Both the position numbers and the translations under genes were made by a program. From Fen-1273 sp963837815 (lineage in GTDB: Bacteria; Bacteroidota; Ignavibacteria; UBA10030; UBA6906): a stretch of DNA of 64,000 bases. Below are positions 15,360-25,668 of the stretch, in pieces. Numbering within the stretch: the stretch's first letter is position 1; every line of letters begins with the position of its first letter. The notes under the pieces are model-generated. The model searched no databases and was not told the DNA's origin. It saw nothing but the letters and a program-made list of their open reading frames with translations. Where the stretch lies: NCBI GenBank assembly GCA_963837815.1, contig CAWIOS010000012.1:1116001-1180000 (forward strand). The letters are read 5' to 3'.

Positions 15360-17927
15360 TCAGCGTTGAACCAACTCCTGATATCGTTTGTCAGCGCGCA
15401 GATCCTTAAGCTCCGGGTCATCCTCGAATTCTTCCTTCGTGATCCCTTTCTTCAGGCCCTCCCGCATCCAGGAAATCGCCTCCGCGCGCTGCCCGACCTT
15501 TTCATACACATCGACAGCTTTGCCGATCACCTCGACGTCTTCAGGGGCAAGAGCCAATGATTGCTTGATAAGCTCGAGAGCCTCGGCTTTATTCCCCACC
15601 ATAGAATTGTAATCTGCAAGATCGCTCAGGACTGTTGCATCTTTGGGATTAATCGAGCGTTGATCTTCAGCCAGTTTTATCGTTCTCACAAACTCACGGG
15701 CGGCGGAGTCACGCCGGCCCGACCAATAGAACGCGGATGCAAGATTTGCCCAGACTCTGTAGTCACGATCGTTTACGGCGAGGGCCTTCTCATACACGGG
15801 AATCGCGTCGCTGAATCGCTTTTGCTCGAAATAGAGAGTGGCAAGGTTACTGTACAGCCTGTAGGTTGGTTCTATGGAAATCGATTTCTTGAACGCCTCC
15901 TCTGCTTCCCCGTAACGATTTAGCGCGTAATATGCGGCTCCCAACCCGCTGTATCCTCCGGCGTTGTCCGGAGTCAGATCAACCACCCGTTTGTATTCCT
16001 CAACAGCGTCCGCATATCGTTTACGGAAATAGTAGTAACTCCCGAGGTCAAGATGCCCTCCCCAATAACTCGGCCTTAGATTGATCGCCCTCTTGTAGGC
16101 ACGTTCGGCCTCGTCGTACTTTTGCCAGCTCTTATACGTGCCAGCCATTCCCCGCTCGGCATCGACATTTGATGCGTCCTGCGACAAGACAGCCTGATAT
16201 TCTGATACGGCGTCCTCATATTTTCCGGTCCCTGTGTAGATCAACGCCAGCGTCATGCGAACTTGAGGGAGCTGAGAGTTGAGCTCAACCGCACGGAAGC
16301 AGTAACCCGTTGCCCTGCTCGTCCACTGCAGGTCTCTCGTGAGTTCGTACTTTCGCCAGTATGCCTCTCCCAGTCCGGCATATGCCAGTGCATAGGTGGA
16401 GTCTTCCTTTGCCGCCTTTTCGAATTGTTGTATCGCAAAATCGATATTCCCTTTCCTGTGCAGGTCGGCAAGATACCCCCGTCCAAGCGTATAAAAGTCA
16501 TTCGCGTCAGAGACGGTGGCTGCGCCCGGCGAGGCCATTCGCATAGACGCCGGATCCACGGGGACGTTGAGCATGGCAACAAGCAGGGCAAACGTCGAAT
16601 CCTCAAGGCTGATACGCTTCAATCGCCGGGCATCGATCGACCTGGAATTCAGTTGCCTCAGGTGCTGCGCATCGATGAGGTTTATGATGATTCGCACATG
16701 GTCGGTGTCGCGTTTCACAATCCCAGTTATAACGAGGGATGCGCCGAATCTCTGACGCGCTCCTTCAGCGGTCTTTACGGTGTCTCCACGAATTTCACTA
16801 GACGGAATCACAGACATTGATGCGCCTGCCTGCGGGCGAAGCTGCATCAGTCCCAGAGTGACGATTTCCGTGAATCCGTCGCAGTACACCTGATCGGTCG
16901 CGTCGCTTCCAATGCTTGTGAAGGGAAGAACCGCAATTATGTTCTCCGGAGAAGGAGGGGCGAACCCTGCGAGCCTTCCTATCGACATCCTGATAGGTGG
17001 AACTGCGAAGAGAACCAGCAGCAGGACGAGTCCCAGGACGGCGTATTTCACTGAAAGACGCCGCGACTTGCCGACCGCCGCCGGCCTTTGCTGATTTGAT
17101 CCTGCCGCTCCCTGAACAAGCTCCAGATCAGATTCCAGCTCGGCCGCCGTCTGATATCGCTTTGCCGGATCCTTCTGCAGACACTTTGCTACAATCGCCT
17201 GAAGGTTCGCAGGTACCTCGTGTCGGAGTCCTGTGATCGCCGGAGGGTTCTGGTTGAGAATCGAGTAGAAGACTACCTGATCATATTCACCCTTGAACGG
17301 CCGTTGACCGATGAGCATCTCGTAGAGCACGACTCCGAGGGACCATATATCCGACCTGTGATCGACCGGATCCCCTCCTGCCTGTTCGGGGGACATGTAG
17401 GCGACCGTACCAAGCGTCGATCCGACTGCGGTAATGACCGTCTGACCGCGAAGTTTTGACAGTCCAAAATCGAGTATCTTCGCCACGCCCTCGCCCGTCA
17501 CGATGATATTTGCGGGCTTTACATCGCGATGCATGATCCCTTTTTGATGCGCTCTCGACAGTCCCCGGGCGATCTGGAGAGCTATCTTTGTCGCTTCTTC
17601 AATTGTCAGAGGTCCCCGGTCAATTCTCTCCTTGAGTGTCTCCCCCTCGTAACAGGGCATCGCAATAAACCACTGGCCGTCCTCCGCCTCCCCGATTTCA
17701 TAGACCGTGCAGATGTTGGGGTGATCGAACGACGAAGCGGCCCGGGCTTCATTCATGAAGCGCTCTTTTGCCTGGACATCGCGGGTCAGATCAGGCATCA
17801 GAAACTTCAGAGCTACCAGACGGTCCAGCTTGACGTCCAGGGCTTTGTAGACCACGCCCATGCCGCCGGCGCCCAGTTGCTCGAGTATCGTATAGTGAGA
17901 AACGGTCCGACCGATGAGGGAGACCAA
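15360..17927 (-). CDS. Transmembrane Ser/Thr protein kinase with TPR repeats
   Basis: An 855-residue protein. Residues 12-275 form a Hanks-type kinase: LGAGGMGVVYKA (19-30, P-loop), AxK lysine K41, HRDVKPANI (catalytic loop), DFGLSK, and GTVAYMSPEQ (activation segment). A single membrane helix follows near residue 300 (AVLGLVLLLVLFAVPP). Residues 330-440 look like a FlgO/TolB-N-type domain (NIIAVLPFTSIG). The last 380 residues are TPR repeats (ALAYAGLGEAYW, GYSGLGAAYYALNRYGEAEEAF). The TTG start at 17927 has AAGGA six bases upstream. The kinase faces the cytoplasm and the TPRs the periplasm. Substrates are unknown; this architecture is common in Acidobacteria and Ignavibacteria-like genomes. 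Confidence 0.9.
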   Translation of the reverse strand: MVSLIGRTVSHYTILEQLGAGGMGVVYKALDVKLDRLVALKFLMPDLTRDVQAKERFMNEARAASSFDHPNICTVYEIGEAEDGQWFIAMPCYEGETLKERIDRGPLTIEEATKIALQIARGLSRAHQKGIMHRDVKPANIIVTGEGVAKILDFGLSKLRGQTVITAVGSTLGTVAYMSPEQAGGDPVDHRSDIWSLGVVLYEMLIGQRPFKGEYDQVVFYSILNQNPPAITGLRHEVPANLQAIVAKCLQKDPAKRYQTAAELESDLELVQGAAGSNQQRPAAVGKSRRLSVKYAVLGLVLLLVLFAVPPIRMSIGRLAGFAPPSPENIIAVLPFTSIGSDATDQVYCDGFTEIVTLGLMQLRPQAGASMSVIPSSEIRGDTVKTAEGARQRFGASLVITGIVKRDTDHVRIIINLIDAQHLRQLNSRSIDARRLKRISLEDSTFALLVAMLNVPVDPASMRMASPGAATVSDANDFYTLGRGYLADLHRKGNIDFAIQQFEKAAKEDSTYALAYAGLGEAYWRKYELTRDLQWTSRATGYCFRAVELNSQLPQVRMTLALIYTGTGKYEDAVSEYQAVLSQDASNVDAERGMAGTYKSWQKYDEAERAYKRAINLRPSYWGGHLDLGSYYYFRKRYADAVEEYKRVVDLTPDNAGGYSGLGAAYYALNRYGEAEEAFKKSISIEPTYRLYSNLATLYFEQKRFSDAIPVYEKALAVNDRDYRVWANLASAFYWSGRRDSAAREFVRTIKLAEDQRSINPKDATVLSDLADYNSMVGNKAEALELIKQSLALAPEDVEVIGKAVDVYEKVGQRAEAISWMREGLKKGITKEEFEDDPELKDLRADKRYQELVQR

Positions 17928-18604
17928 CGCTATCCTTTTCTACTGAAGAGTGTTGACGGTTCAAGATCGATGTTTGAGCTCGCGAGGGCTGCGGGTATTC
18001 CTCGCCGATGGCTGTAACTTCGTAATCAGTCTGTTAATCGAATGAATCGGGAATTGCGGCGAGAGGGGCGAACGAATGATGGCAGTGAATTCGCAGTTGT
18101 TCGTCTTGTGCAACTGTGGGGCCTGCTGAGCGTGAGAAGTATTTAGGAAGAACGGCGTCAGAGCCAGGGTGTTGCCTCCCGGATCATAATATGCGGAGTT
18201 TGGTTATTAGTGTCAATTGAGTGCAGGAATTGCCCCCCTGATCAACCTGACGGTCCGAAATCCGAACTTCCTGGCCTTAAGCGAAACATACAGAAAAGTC
18301 GTTTTCCGGACCCGGATCGCGATTCCTCCGGCTGCTCCTTCGAGCCTTCCTCGGTCGGATTCAAATTCAGGGTGCAAGAGGCCCGGGAGATCGTCACGAT
18401 CTATCCTTCAATACAAGACTCCGGTTCCCGTACATTCTCCATCCTCGCGATCAATTTGATTATCTTCCCTGAGGAGGCCATATTCCCTTCAGTTCAATTG
18501 CACAGTCCACTTCCTAAAATAAGGACGCCCTTTGCCGTTGGATGAGGCGCCACGTTTCATGGCAGAGTAAAGATTCGGGCATCAAGCACTTCCGGAGCGA
18601 AGAA
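17928..18604. other. Intergenic region between divergent genes
   Basis: About 680 bp between the start of the kinase gene and the C45-type hydrolase gene. Short overlapping frames exist (for example 18210-18545) but have neither a ribosome site nor a recognisable product. I see no RNA gene or clear repeat. It presumably holds the promoters of the two divergent genes. Confidence 0.4.
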
Positions 18605-20377
18605 ATGAATACGCTGCTGTCTCGTCCGTTGTGTCCAATACTCCTGATACTCGCCTTCCTGCCAAACAGCAATGCCAGCTCGCAGAGCGATTCCATCAGA
18701 GCCTTTCATTTTGAGAGTGGATACGAAGAGTGCCATTATGGAATTCCGTTCCTTTATCTTAAGGGCACGGATTATGAAGTGGGTCTGCAATATGGGACTT
18801 TGCTCAAGGATGAGCTGAAAACCGTGTATTGTGAGTTCGAAGACCTAAAACATGACATGATGGAAAGGGAAGTCAAACATCTTCCGTGGTACCAAAGAAT
18901 CTTCGCCAATCTGCTCGGCGGGTTAGTCTTTCAGCATAAGATCAATACATATGCGGACCAGCTCCCACAAGATATTGAAGAGCAAATCAGGGGCGCATCA
19001 GAGGGTTCGGGTCTGCCAGCATCATTCTACCGAGAAATTCAAGTGATGGCCGATTTGACTTCACGACGATGCGAAGGGATAGTGATCGTACACCGGGACC
19101 ATACCTATCATTGCCATAACCTGGATCAGCCGTTGCCGTTAAATCTCCTTGCAAAGTTCCCCGTGGTGATTCATTACGCCATACCCGGAAAGGCTCAATA
19201 TACGAACCTCAGCTTTGCCGCTTGTTTTATGATCACAACAGCTTTCAACGAGAACGGCATCTCCTTTTCGGAAAATGGGAACAACAATCCGATGCCAATC
19301 GAGACAGACAACACCGATCTTTACATTCAACGAAACAGATTGATCACGGAAACCCGCAATCTCAGGGAAGTCGATTCGTTGATGAACACCCTGCAACTCT
19401 CCATGCCGTTGCTCTTCACGGTCGCGAGCAGCACGGAAAGGCGAGCCGTGGTTTATGATCTCCTGGGCTCAACAAAAGCCGCCACTCCGGTAACCACCTA
19501 TCAGTTTATCGCGAACAAGACCCTCTCTCCCACCCTTGGGAAGAAGAGTGAATCGGTATACTCCGGCAACTTTCATGATGCTGCAAGGGAGAACAAGTTC
19601 GCAGAACTTATCGACACGAATTCCTCTGACTTCGTCGGCCACGCCATCTCCATGCTCAGCAATCAGGCCTTCTATCATTACGACGACTCTATCTCGGTTC
19701 ATATCGAATCGCTTCACAATTTTGAGACGGACCAATCCGTCATATTCGATCTGGCAGACTCGACGGTCTATTTTGCCTGCAATCGGCACTACGCCGCCTG
19801 GAGCAGATGGTTGAAGTACAACTTCGCAACACGCCAGGTGAACATCTATAGAGAAGCAGAACCAAGGTTATCGAGTCCCGCTCTTGCCAGGGTGATGGCG
19901 ATGTTTACCGAATATGAAACCTGCGACTGGAGAGACAGTTCGAATGTCCGTAAATTGATGAACACGATCCTCCGCTCCGGTATCATAAACTATTTCACCC
20001 TCGACTTCCTCTCAACGACGTACCTGAATTACTATCATGCCCCCGGACCGGCAACAGTGTATGCCGACCTGCTGATCGGAAGATATCCGGATGTTATAAC
20101 GGGCTATTACAACAAGGGGAGGTCGTTGGAAGCAGAGAACAGAGCCGATGAAGCTATTGGCGAATACACGCGCGCCCTCAAGAGCACAATCCAGTGCGAT
20201 TATTACCTGGCTGAGACAGACGAGCACCTGGCGCTTATGTATCATTCCATCGGCAAGGACACCTTCGCAAGGGAGTATGCGGCCAGGGCGCTGGATCTCA
20301 ACAAACAATACTGGATACCCGAGTACATGAATGAAAGAATTCAGAAGCTCGAAGCGATAACGGATGAAAACCGTTGA
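18605..20377 (+). CDS. Secreted C45-type (acyl-transferase/acid ceramidase-like) hydrolase with TPR tail
   Basis: A 590-residue protein with a signal peptide (LLILAFLPNSNASSQ). The region from about residue 40 to 420 resembles C45 N-terminal-nucleophile hydrolases: GTDYEVGLQYGTLLKDEL, then SRRCEGIVIVHRDHTYHCHNLD, where the Cys followed by the H.RNLD-like segment marks the expected self-processing nucleophile, and FNENGISFSENG. Such enzymes act on amides such as acyl-amino compounds or ceramides. The last 100 residues contain one or two TPR-like helices (GYYNKGRSLEAENRADEAIGEY). The ATG at 18605 follows GGAGCGAAGAA. The normal residue after the nucleophile is Thr or Ser, here Glu, so activity is not certain. 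Confidence 0.65.
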   Translation: MNTLLSRPLCPILLILAFLPNSNASSQSDSIRAFHFESGYEECHYGIPFLYLKGTDYEVGLQYGTLLKDELKTVYCEFEDLKHDMMEREVKHLPWYQRIFANLLGGLVFQHKINTYADQLPQDIEEQIRGASEGSGLPASFYREIQVMADLTSRRCEGIVIVHRDHTYHCHNLDQPLPLNLLAKFPVVIHYAIPGKAQYTNLSFAACFMITTAFNENGISFSENGNNNPMPIETDNTDLYIQRNRLITETRNLREVDSLMNTLQLSMPLLFTVASSTERRAVVYDLLGSTKAATPVTTYQFIANKTLSPTLGKKSESVYSGNFHDAARENKFAELIDTNSSDFVGHAISMLSNQAFYHYDDSISVHIESLHNFETDQSVIFDLADSTVYFACNRHYAAWSRWLKYNFATRQVNIYREAEPRLSSPALARVMAMFTEYETCDWRDSSNVRKLMNTILRSGIINYFTLDFLSTTYLNYYHAPGPATVYADLLIGRYPDVITGYYNKGRSLEAENRADEAIGEYTRALKSTIQCDYYLAETDEHLALMYHSIGKDTFAREYAARALDLNKQYWIPEYMNERIQKLEAITDENR

Positions 20378-20453
20378 CTGAGTATCGTCAGACCGCCCAC
20401 GCAGGCCGCGAATTTGATTGTCCGGCGCCGTACGAGGCTATGGACGCGGAGCG

Positions 20454-20930
20454 ATGCCCACTGTGATCTACAGACCGGCTGATAAATCCGACATCCCAGC
20501 AATGGCGCGAATCAAGGCCGCAGAACGGGGTTCGGAAGAGTTCCTGAGAGGCCGCATTTCCGGGTATCTCGATTTCAAACATCATCCACAGCATGCGCTT
20601 GTGCCCCGTGTCATGTACGTCGCCCTGGAAGGTGATTCTCTCGTCGGCTTCATCGCCGGACACCTCACGCGCAGGTACGCCTGCGATGGAGAGTTGCAGT
20701 GGATCAATGTTGATCCGGAGCACCGGGGTAGCGGTGTGTCATCGGGACTGATTCGACTGCTGGCAATCTGGTTCGCTGCGCAGAAAGCGTCACGGATCTG
20801 TGTAAATGTTGAACCGACCAATACACCCGCACGACGTTTCTACATTCGATACGGCGCTCATATACTTAACGCGCACTGGATGGTCTGGAACGACTTCAAC
20901 GTCGTCCTCGGAGAGCAAACAAAGCGCTGA
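20454..20930 (+). CDS. GNAT family N-acetyltransferase
   Basis: A 158-residue cytoplasmic protein of the GNAT fold: an N-terminal strand-helix (IYRPADKSDIPAMARI), a central LQWINVDPEHRGSGVSSGLI with the acetyl-CoA pyrophosphate-binding R-G-x-G-V/x segment, and VNVEPTNTPARRFYIRYGA near the end, where an Asn-x-x-Ala-x-x-F/Y-Y motif is usual. The ATG at 20454 has GGAG close upstream; the open frame begins 12 codons earlier without a site. It follows the C45-type gene by 76 bp. The acceptor substrate is unknown. Confidence 0.8.
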   Translation: MPTVIYRPADKSDIPAMARIKAAERGSEEFLRGRISGYLDFKHHPQHALVPRVMYVALEGDSLVGFIAGHLTRRYACDGELQWINVDPEHRGSGVSSGLIRLLAIWFAAQKASRICVNVEPTNTPARRFYIRYGAHILNAHWMVWNDFNVVLGEQTKR

Positions 20931-20970
20931 CCTTGAGAACAGAAAGTCCATCCCTTGGAAAAAGTGCTGA

Positions 20971-22707
20971 TTACTTGAGGAGAATCATCGAAAGCGTCCG
21001 TGTGAACCTTCCCGACGTCAGCCTGTAGAAGTATACGCCGCTCGCAAGACCTGTCCCGTCGAACCGGACCGTGTAGCTTCCTCCCTGTTTCTTTTCGTCC
21101 ACCAGAACCGCCACCTCCCTGCCCAGGACATCAAAGACCGCGAGCCTGACAGGATCGGTTCCCGATACAGTGAAGTGAATTTCCGTTGCCGGATTGAAGG
21201 GGTTCGGAAAGTTCTGACGGAGCTCAAACACGTACGCCGTCGCCGGATCGGGCCCGGACACGCCGGTTGCGGTGACGGTTTCAATTTCGGCCTGCATGAT
21301 AACCTGCGTGTACGGGTTCCATGTGTCCATCGTGAAATAAAACGTGGAGGTTCCTTTCTCGGAATCCCCCGTGGTGAACAGGGAAATGAAATACGGGCCG
21401 TAATCCGCCCCTGCCTCGGCGATCCGATCCGGGCCACTCAGGTTGTCACAGGGAGTCGGCGAGAGGGAATCGACGGCGCGATGCATGAAGTAGCAATACC
21501 CATGGTCTCTGACGGGGTTGAATATCGTTTGCGGGGCGCTCCATGGGCCCCAAGGCTGTTGTGCCACCCTCATGTAGATCCCCCGAGGGTTCGACGCAGT
21601 ATTGTTCAGGCAATTGTACAGCATGATCCACCTCTTGACGAACGGGTTCCACTCGACACCCAGCTCGCCCATCCCGTCGGCGACCTCCATCTTCCCCCCT
21701 GGCCCCGGAAGGGAATCGTGAAAGAGCGCTACGGCGTTGTTTTCCCCGGCCATCCAGACAGGCGTTCCATCCGGGTTGAGAGCCTGAAGGTACTGCATCC
21801 CGGTAGAATCAGCCATGCTCCCGACCAGTTTGCGGGCGAGGAAGGGCGCGCTCCGGCGGTACAGTGAGTCGCCCTGTGTCCCCCAGAAGTACAGGTACCC
21901 ATCCTGCCCCGTGCCGATCGCGGTGTTGATGAATTTGGCACCCGGCTCTCTTGAGAAATTATAAAGGAAGTGAAATGTGTTCGCATCGTCATCCGAGACA
22001 CCCACCACCGTGCGCGCCGGATAGCCGAGAGGCTCAGGGGGAGTAGCCGTATCGGTCGGATTGTCGGTGCCGAATATGACGTACATCCTCCCCCCGTCGC
22101 TGATTCCGGAGATGGGGCTTTCGTTCGTCCGCAGCTTGATAGCCGGCTTCCCCTGGGCGTTGAGCACGACGGGATTTTTGTACGCGCCGATAGAGTTGAG
22201 CGTGAAGTTGAGTTTCAGACAGGGGACTTTGCTCGTATCCGAGACGAATCCGATGGCGTCATTGTCGTCGGCTGTCCGGGGAGTGTCAGTCTGAGTGTTC
22301 GAATGATTGTTGAATACGGGAGTCGGATGGGTGTCACCAAAGAGGAAGAACAATTTCCCGTTGTGCTCAAACGAGTAGCCGTGATCGGCCCGTACCAGCC
22401 CGAATCGCGTTTGTGTGAGGCTCAACGTCGGCTGGTTGAACTCAAGGTCGGTGTCTCCCGTGACCTGGCATAGCTTCTGAACCGATCCGGGAACGTAAAG
22501 TATCGTATTCGGAAGAGAACCTGCACCCCGGGGAGAAGAATCCCATTTGCCGCCGGCCAGAGTGCACCGGGGGAGCGCCATGCACAGGACCAGGAGTGGA
22601 AAGAGACACGCAGCGCGAGAACGAGGCGCGGACAGACCCCGCCGGGTCGGTGCGGATGAGGACATTGACTCAATTTGCGTCCGACAGATCCAAGTTAACG
22701 AGAACAT
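20971..22707 (-). CDS. Secreted DUF4185-type protein with type IX sorting domain
   Basis: A 578-residue exported protein. The ATG at 22707 is chosen for the strong site GGAGGGGAGC; a hydrophobic signal segment (FPLLVLCMALPRCTLAGG) follows some 45 residues later, so the true N-terminus may be slightly shorter. The middle 400 residues resemble DUF4185, a five-bladed propeller-like fold near glycosidases: RADHGYSFEHNGKLFFLFGDTHPT, VVGVSDDDANTFHFLYNF and ELGVEWNPFVKRWIMLYNC. The last 80 residues are a type IX secretion domain (LRQNFPNPFNPATEIHF, GVYFYRL). It is likely a secreted carbohydrate-active or binding protein. The upstream open frame to 22947 is probably not translated. Confidence 0.8.
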   Translation of the reverse strand: MFSLTWICRTQIESMSSSAPTRRGLSAPRSRAACLFPLLVLCMALPRCTLAGGKWDSSPRGAGSLPNTILYVPGSVQKLCQVTGDTDLEFNQPTLSLTQTRFGLVRADHGYSFEHNGKLFFLFGDTHPTPVFNNHSNTQTDTPRTADDNDAIGFVSDTSKVPCLKLNFTLNSIGAYKNPVVLNAQGKPAIKLRTNESPISGISDGGRMYVIFGTDNPTDTATPPEPLGYPARTVVGVSDDDANTFHFLYNFSREPGAKFINTAIGTGQDGYLYFWGTQGDSLYRRSAPFLARKLVGSMADSTGMQYLQALNPDGTPVWMAGENNAVALFHDSLPGPGGKMEVADGMGELGVEWNPFVKRWIMLYNCLNNTASNPRGIYMRVAQQPWGPWSAPQTIFNPVRDHGYCYFMHRAVDSLSPTPCDNLSGPDRIAEAGADYGPYFISLFTTGDSEKGTSTFYFTMDTWNPYTQVIMQAEIETVTATGVSGPDPATAYVFELRQNFPNPFNPATEIHFTVSGTDPVRLAVFDVLGREVAVLVDEKKQGGSYTVRFDGTGLASGVYFYRLTSGRFTRTLSMILLK

Positions 22708-23974
22708 GCTCCCCTCCGGCTGTTCATATGAGCAACCTCCAATTCCCGCCGACTGCGCTCTACCTTCCTTGCGAACACGAGGTTCACTCCTCATCCGGGA
22801 TCTCGCCGGTACATCGCGAGAGAACACAGTGCTGCCGACAGGGACCAGGAGTGCGCACAGAACGACAAGTTTGAACTTGATTCGAGATACACACGGTGAT
22901 GTGGTAAGTGCGAATTGCGTTGGATGAGCAGGGTTGAATCGGCACAAAGAGGTGAGAGAAGGAGGGATCTACCGGCGAAGGGAACGTGATACGGAGAGCA
23001 GCGGGAAGAAAGCGCAAGAGTCGGACAACCGGGATATGTAAGATTCATTCTTTGTGTCCGTCGTCGATCGCAGGCGCTTCCACGCACTCCGGCCGGGCAA
23101 TGGCGGAGGGCAGGAGAGAAAGAAAAGAACAGTAACTATGAACTATGATACTACAAAATCTCTTGAATTCTGTCAAGGGGGTACGAGAAGGAAGCGATCG
23201 CGTCACACCGACTAAACTCATAGCCTGGAGCTTGAGATGAGGTGGGCCCAGTATTTGGCTGGATTCGTGACGGATGTAGTAACGATGAACTGCTGCATGC
23301 CTATCATCACGGGCGTTGTAACAGGCAACCCCTTTCCTTCGGAACCGCGGCGGGCGCCCACAACGCCCGCCAGATTCCAAGGTATCAGGAACATCCTGAC
23401 ATCTTGTTCAAGCCGCCACGATAATACCATTATGAAATCGACCTGTTGCACGCCATTGTGTTGTTGAATTTGCAGCTCAATAAACAGCGGCTTCCAGCCG
23501 AGATTGCATCTCGGGAATGTCAACCAGCGCTGACTCTTCGCACATGCCGGGTGGCGAACAACTAGTCCTATCCATGCGAGGCTTCTGCGGAGATTGTGCG
23601 TGCAACACAATCTGGCAATTGTCGATTTTGATTGTCAAACCGGGCGATAGTAATCACCAAACGGTCACATATGGCACGCGCGAATAATCTGTAATTCGGG
23701 CCAAGTTATCACGTCGGGGCGTCCATGATTGTTCAATCGAGATTGACTATCCCGGGAATGTGATTTACTTTGACGATCATGACAAGGCGGGTTAGTTGAT
23801 TTTAGGCTTCCAACCGACGCAGTACCTTCTGGCATCCTCCGTCCGGCAGAAGCCAACCATGGTCTCCTCAATCTTCATCCGCACAGTTTCCGCGATGATC
23901 ATCACGTCGGGTTTCCGTGCCGGGCACACAACTGTTTGCATCAACGTAATCGCAGACTTCGAAGGAGAAATCGC
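22708..23974. other. Long intergenic stretch, possibly with decayed coding sequence
   Basis: About 1.27 kb between divergent genes. The only frame of some length (23218-23610, minus strand, 130 codons) has no ribosome site. Part of it (VQQVDFIMVLSWRLEQDVRM) reads like protein, but I can assign no family. Promoters of the flanking genes must lie here; none was clear enough to place. Possibly a degraded gene. Confidence 0.35.
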
Positions 23975-25609
23975 ATGGAACACCCCACTCTTCCCCGGCG
24001 CGAGTTCCTGAGGATGCTCGCAGCGGTCTTCCCCGCTGCGGCCATCGACTGGAACGCTTTTCCTGTCGGCCCCGGCAAGGCCAACGACACCGATGAGTAC
24101 GATGCGATCATTATCGGCTCCGGCCTCGGCGGGCTTTCGTGTGCCGCGGCATTTGCCCGGCAGGGATTCAAGGCACTTGTGATTGAGCAGCATGATAAAC
24201 CCGGAGGCTTTGCCACGGCATTTTCGCGGCCCGGAGGGTTTCTCTTTGATGTTTCGCTGCACTCAACCACCGTCGGCGAACGAAACGGCGTACGCAATCT
24301 CATCAACGGCTTTCCCGAGATTACCGAGGTGGAATTCCTCCCCCATCCCACACTGTTCAGGGAAATCTATCCGGACTACGACATCCGCGTTCCACAGCGG
24401 GACCCGGGTGCCTATATTGGCATTCTGAACGGGCTGTTCCCCCAGGACAAAGAGGCAATCGCAGGTATCTTCGCGGATATGCAGGGACTGGCTCAGGACA
24501 TCGGCCGCCTCTCCGCTGCCCGGGGGAATGTCGACATGAGCCGGTTCGTGGAGGACTTCCCCCATCTGGCCAGGTTCAACGGCAAGACGTGGGGGGAGAT
24601 GCTGGAGACGCGCGTACGGAACCCGAAGCTGCAGGCAATCATATCCGGGCAATGGGGATATTACGGGCTCCCCCCTTCAAAACTCTCCTGCTTCTACTAC
24701 GCCCTTCCGTTCATGGGATATCTCACACAAGGAGGGTACTACCCCAGGGGACGTTCACAGGATATAAGCAACGCCCTGGCGAAATATATCGAAGCGCACA
24801 GGGGAACAATATTGCTTCGCTCCAGAGTTGTCAGGATTCTCCTGAAGAACGGTGCCGCCACAGGTATCGCAACCGCCGACGGGAAAGAGTTCAAGAGCCG
24901 TGTCGTAATCTCGAACACCAATCCCTTCGACCTGTTCGGAACAATGATCGGTGATGAGAAGGTGCTCGCGGGTGAAGAAGCGAAATGGAAGAACTACAGC
25001 GTCAGTCTTTCGTGCTTCCAGGTATTCCTCGGCCTCAAGAAGGATCTTGTCAAGGAGCTCGGGATCACGGATTCCGAGATATTCCTGGAGCCTTCGTATG
25101 ACCCGGAGGCCGGGTACGCCGGAGCCCTGAAAGGAGACGTGGAGCACGGAGGAATCGGTATCTCACTGTACGACAACATCTACCGCGGTTATTCACCCGA
25201 GGGGAAGAACACGGTGGGTCTGTTGACGCTTCAGGGGTACGGTCCATGGGAGAATTTCGAAAAGGACTATGCGGCAGGAAACAAGGGGGAGTACCAGAAG
25301 GAAAAAGAGAGGATGGCGGAGATACTGATACAGAGGGTCGAGAAAGCTCTACTTCCCGGGCTCAGCAAGTCAATTGAAGTCCGTGACGCAAGCACGCCGT
25401 TGACCGTCGTGCGGTACACGGGCCATCACCGCGGCGCGATCTACGGGTGGAACCAGACGGTAAACAACTCGGGTAACATGCGTGTCGGACATGGAACGCC
25501 GATCAAGAACCTCTACCTGGCCGGTGCGTGGTCTCGTCCAGGCCACGGCTACGGCGCGGTAATCCCGAGCGGGCTTGAATGCTTTTCGGAGATCATGAAA
25601 ACCTGGTAA
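23975..25609 (+). CDS. FAD-dependent CrtI/retinol-saturase-like oxidoreductase with Tat signal
   Basis: A 544-residue flavoprotein. The N-terminus carries a twin-arginine-type signal (RREFLRMLAAVFPAAA). DAIIIGSGLGGLSCAAAFARQ is the FAD-binding Rossmann motif, followed by ERNGVRN and FDVSLHSTTVG in the phytoene-desaturase/carotenoid-isomerase arrangement, and the C-terminal IKNLYLAGAWSRPGHGYGAVIPSG is the second FAD motif of the CrtI group. Closest in type to prolycopene-isomerase/retinol-saturase-like proteins. AAGGAG precedes the ATG at 23975. The genomic neighbours give no pathway. Export of a folded flavoprotein by the Tat route is consistent with the bound FAD. Confidence 0.8.
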   Translation: MEHPTLPRREFLRMLAAVFPAAAIDWNAFPVGPGKANDTDEYDAIIIGSGLGGLSCAAAFARQGFKALVIEQHDKPGGFATAFSRPGGFLFDVSLHSTTVGERNGVRNLINGFPEITEVEFLPHPTLFREIYPDYDIRVPQRDPGAYIGILNGLFPQDKEAIAGIFADMQGLAQDIGRLSAARGNVDMSRFVEDFPHLARFNGKTWGEMLETRVRNPKLQAIISGQWGYYGLPPSKLSCFYYALPFMGYLTQGGYYPRGRSQDISNALAKYIEAHRGTILLRSRVVRILLKNGAATGIATADGKEFKSRVVISNTNPFDLFGTMIGDEKVLAGEEAKWKNYSVSLSCFQVFLGLKKDLVKELGITDSEIFLEPSYDPEAGYAGALKGDVEHGGIGISLYDNIYRGYSPEGKNTVGLLTLQGYGPWENFEKDYAAGNKGEYQKEKERMAEILIQRVEKALLPGLSKSIEVRDASTPLTVVRYTGHHRGAIYGWNQTVNNSGNMRVGHGTPIKNLYLAGAWSRPGHGYGAVIPSGLECFSEIMKTW

Positions 25610-25668
25610 CAGACACGGACTTCGGTGGAGCCCGCTGTTCCATGCGGAAACCAGATCGCCGCGCGAAA

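Noticed and set aside
23218..23610. 130-codon minus-strand gene
   Set aside because: No ribosome site, no recognised motif and an isolated position. Kept only as a possible remnant in the intergenic note.
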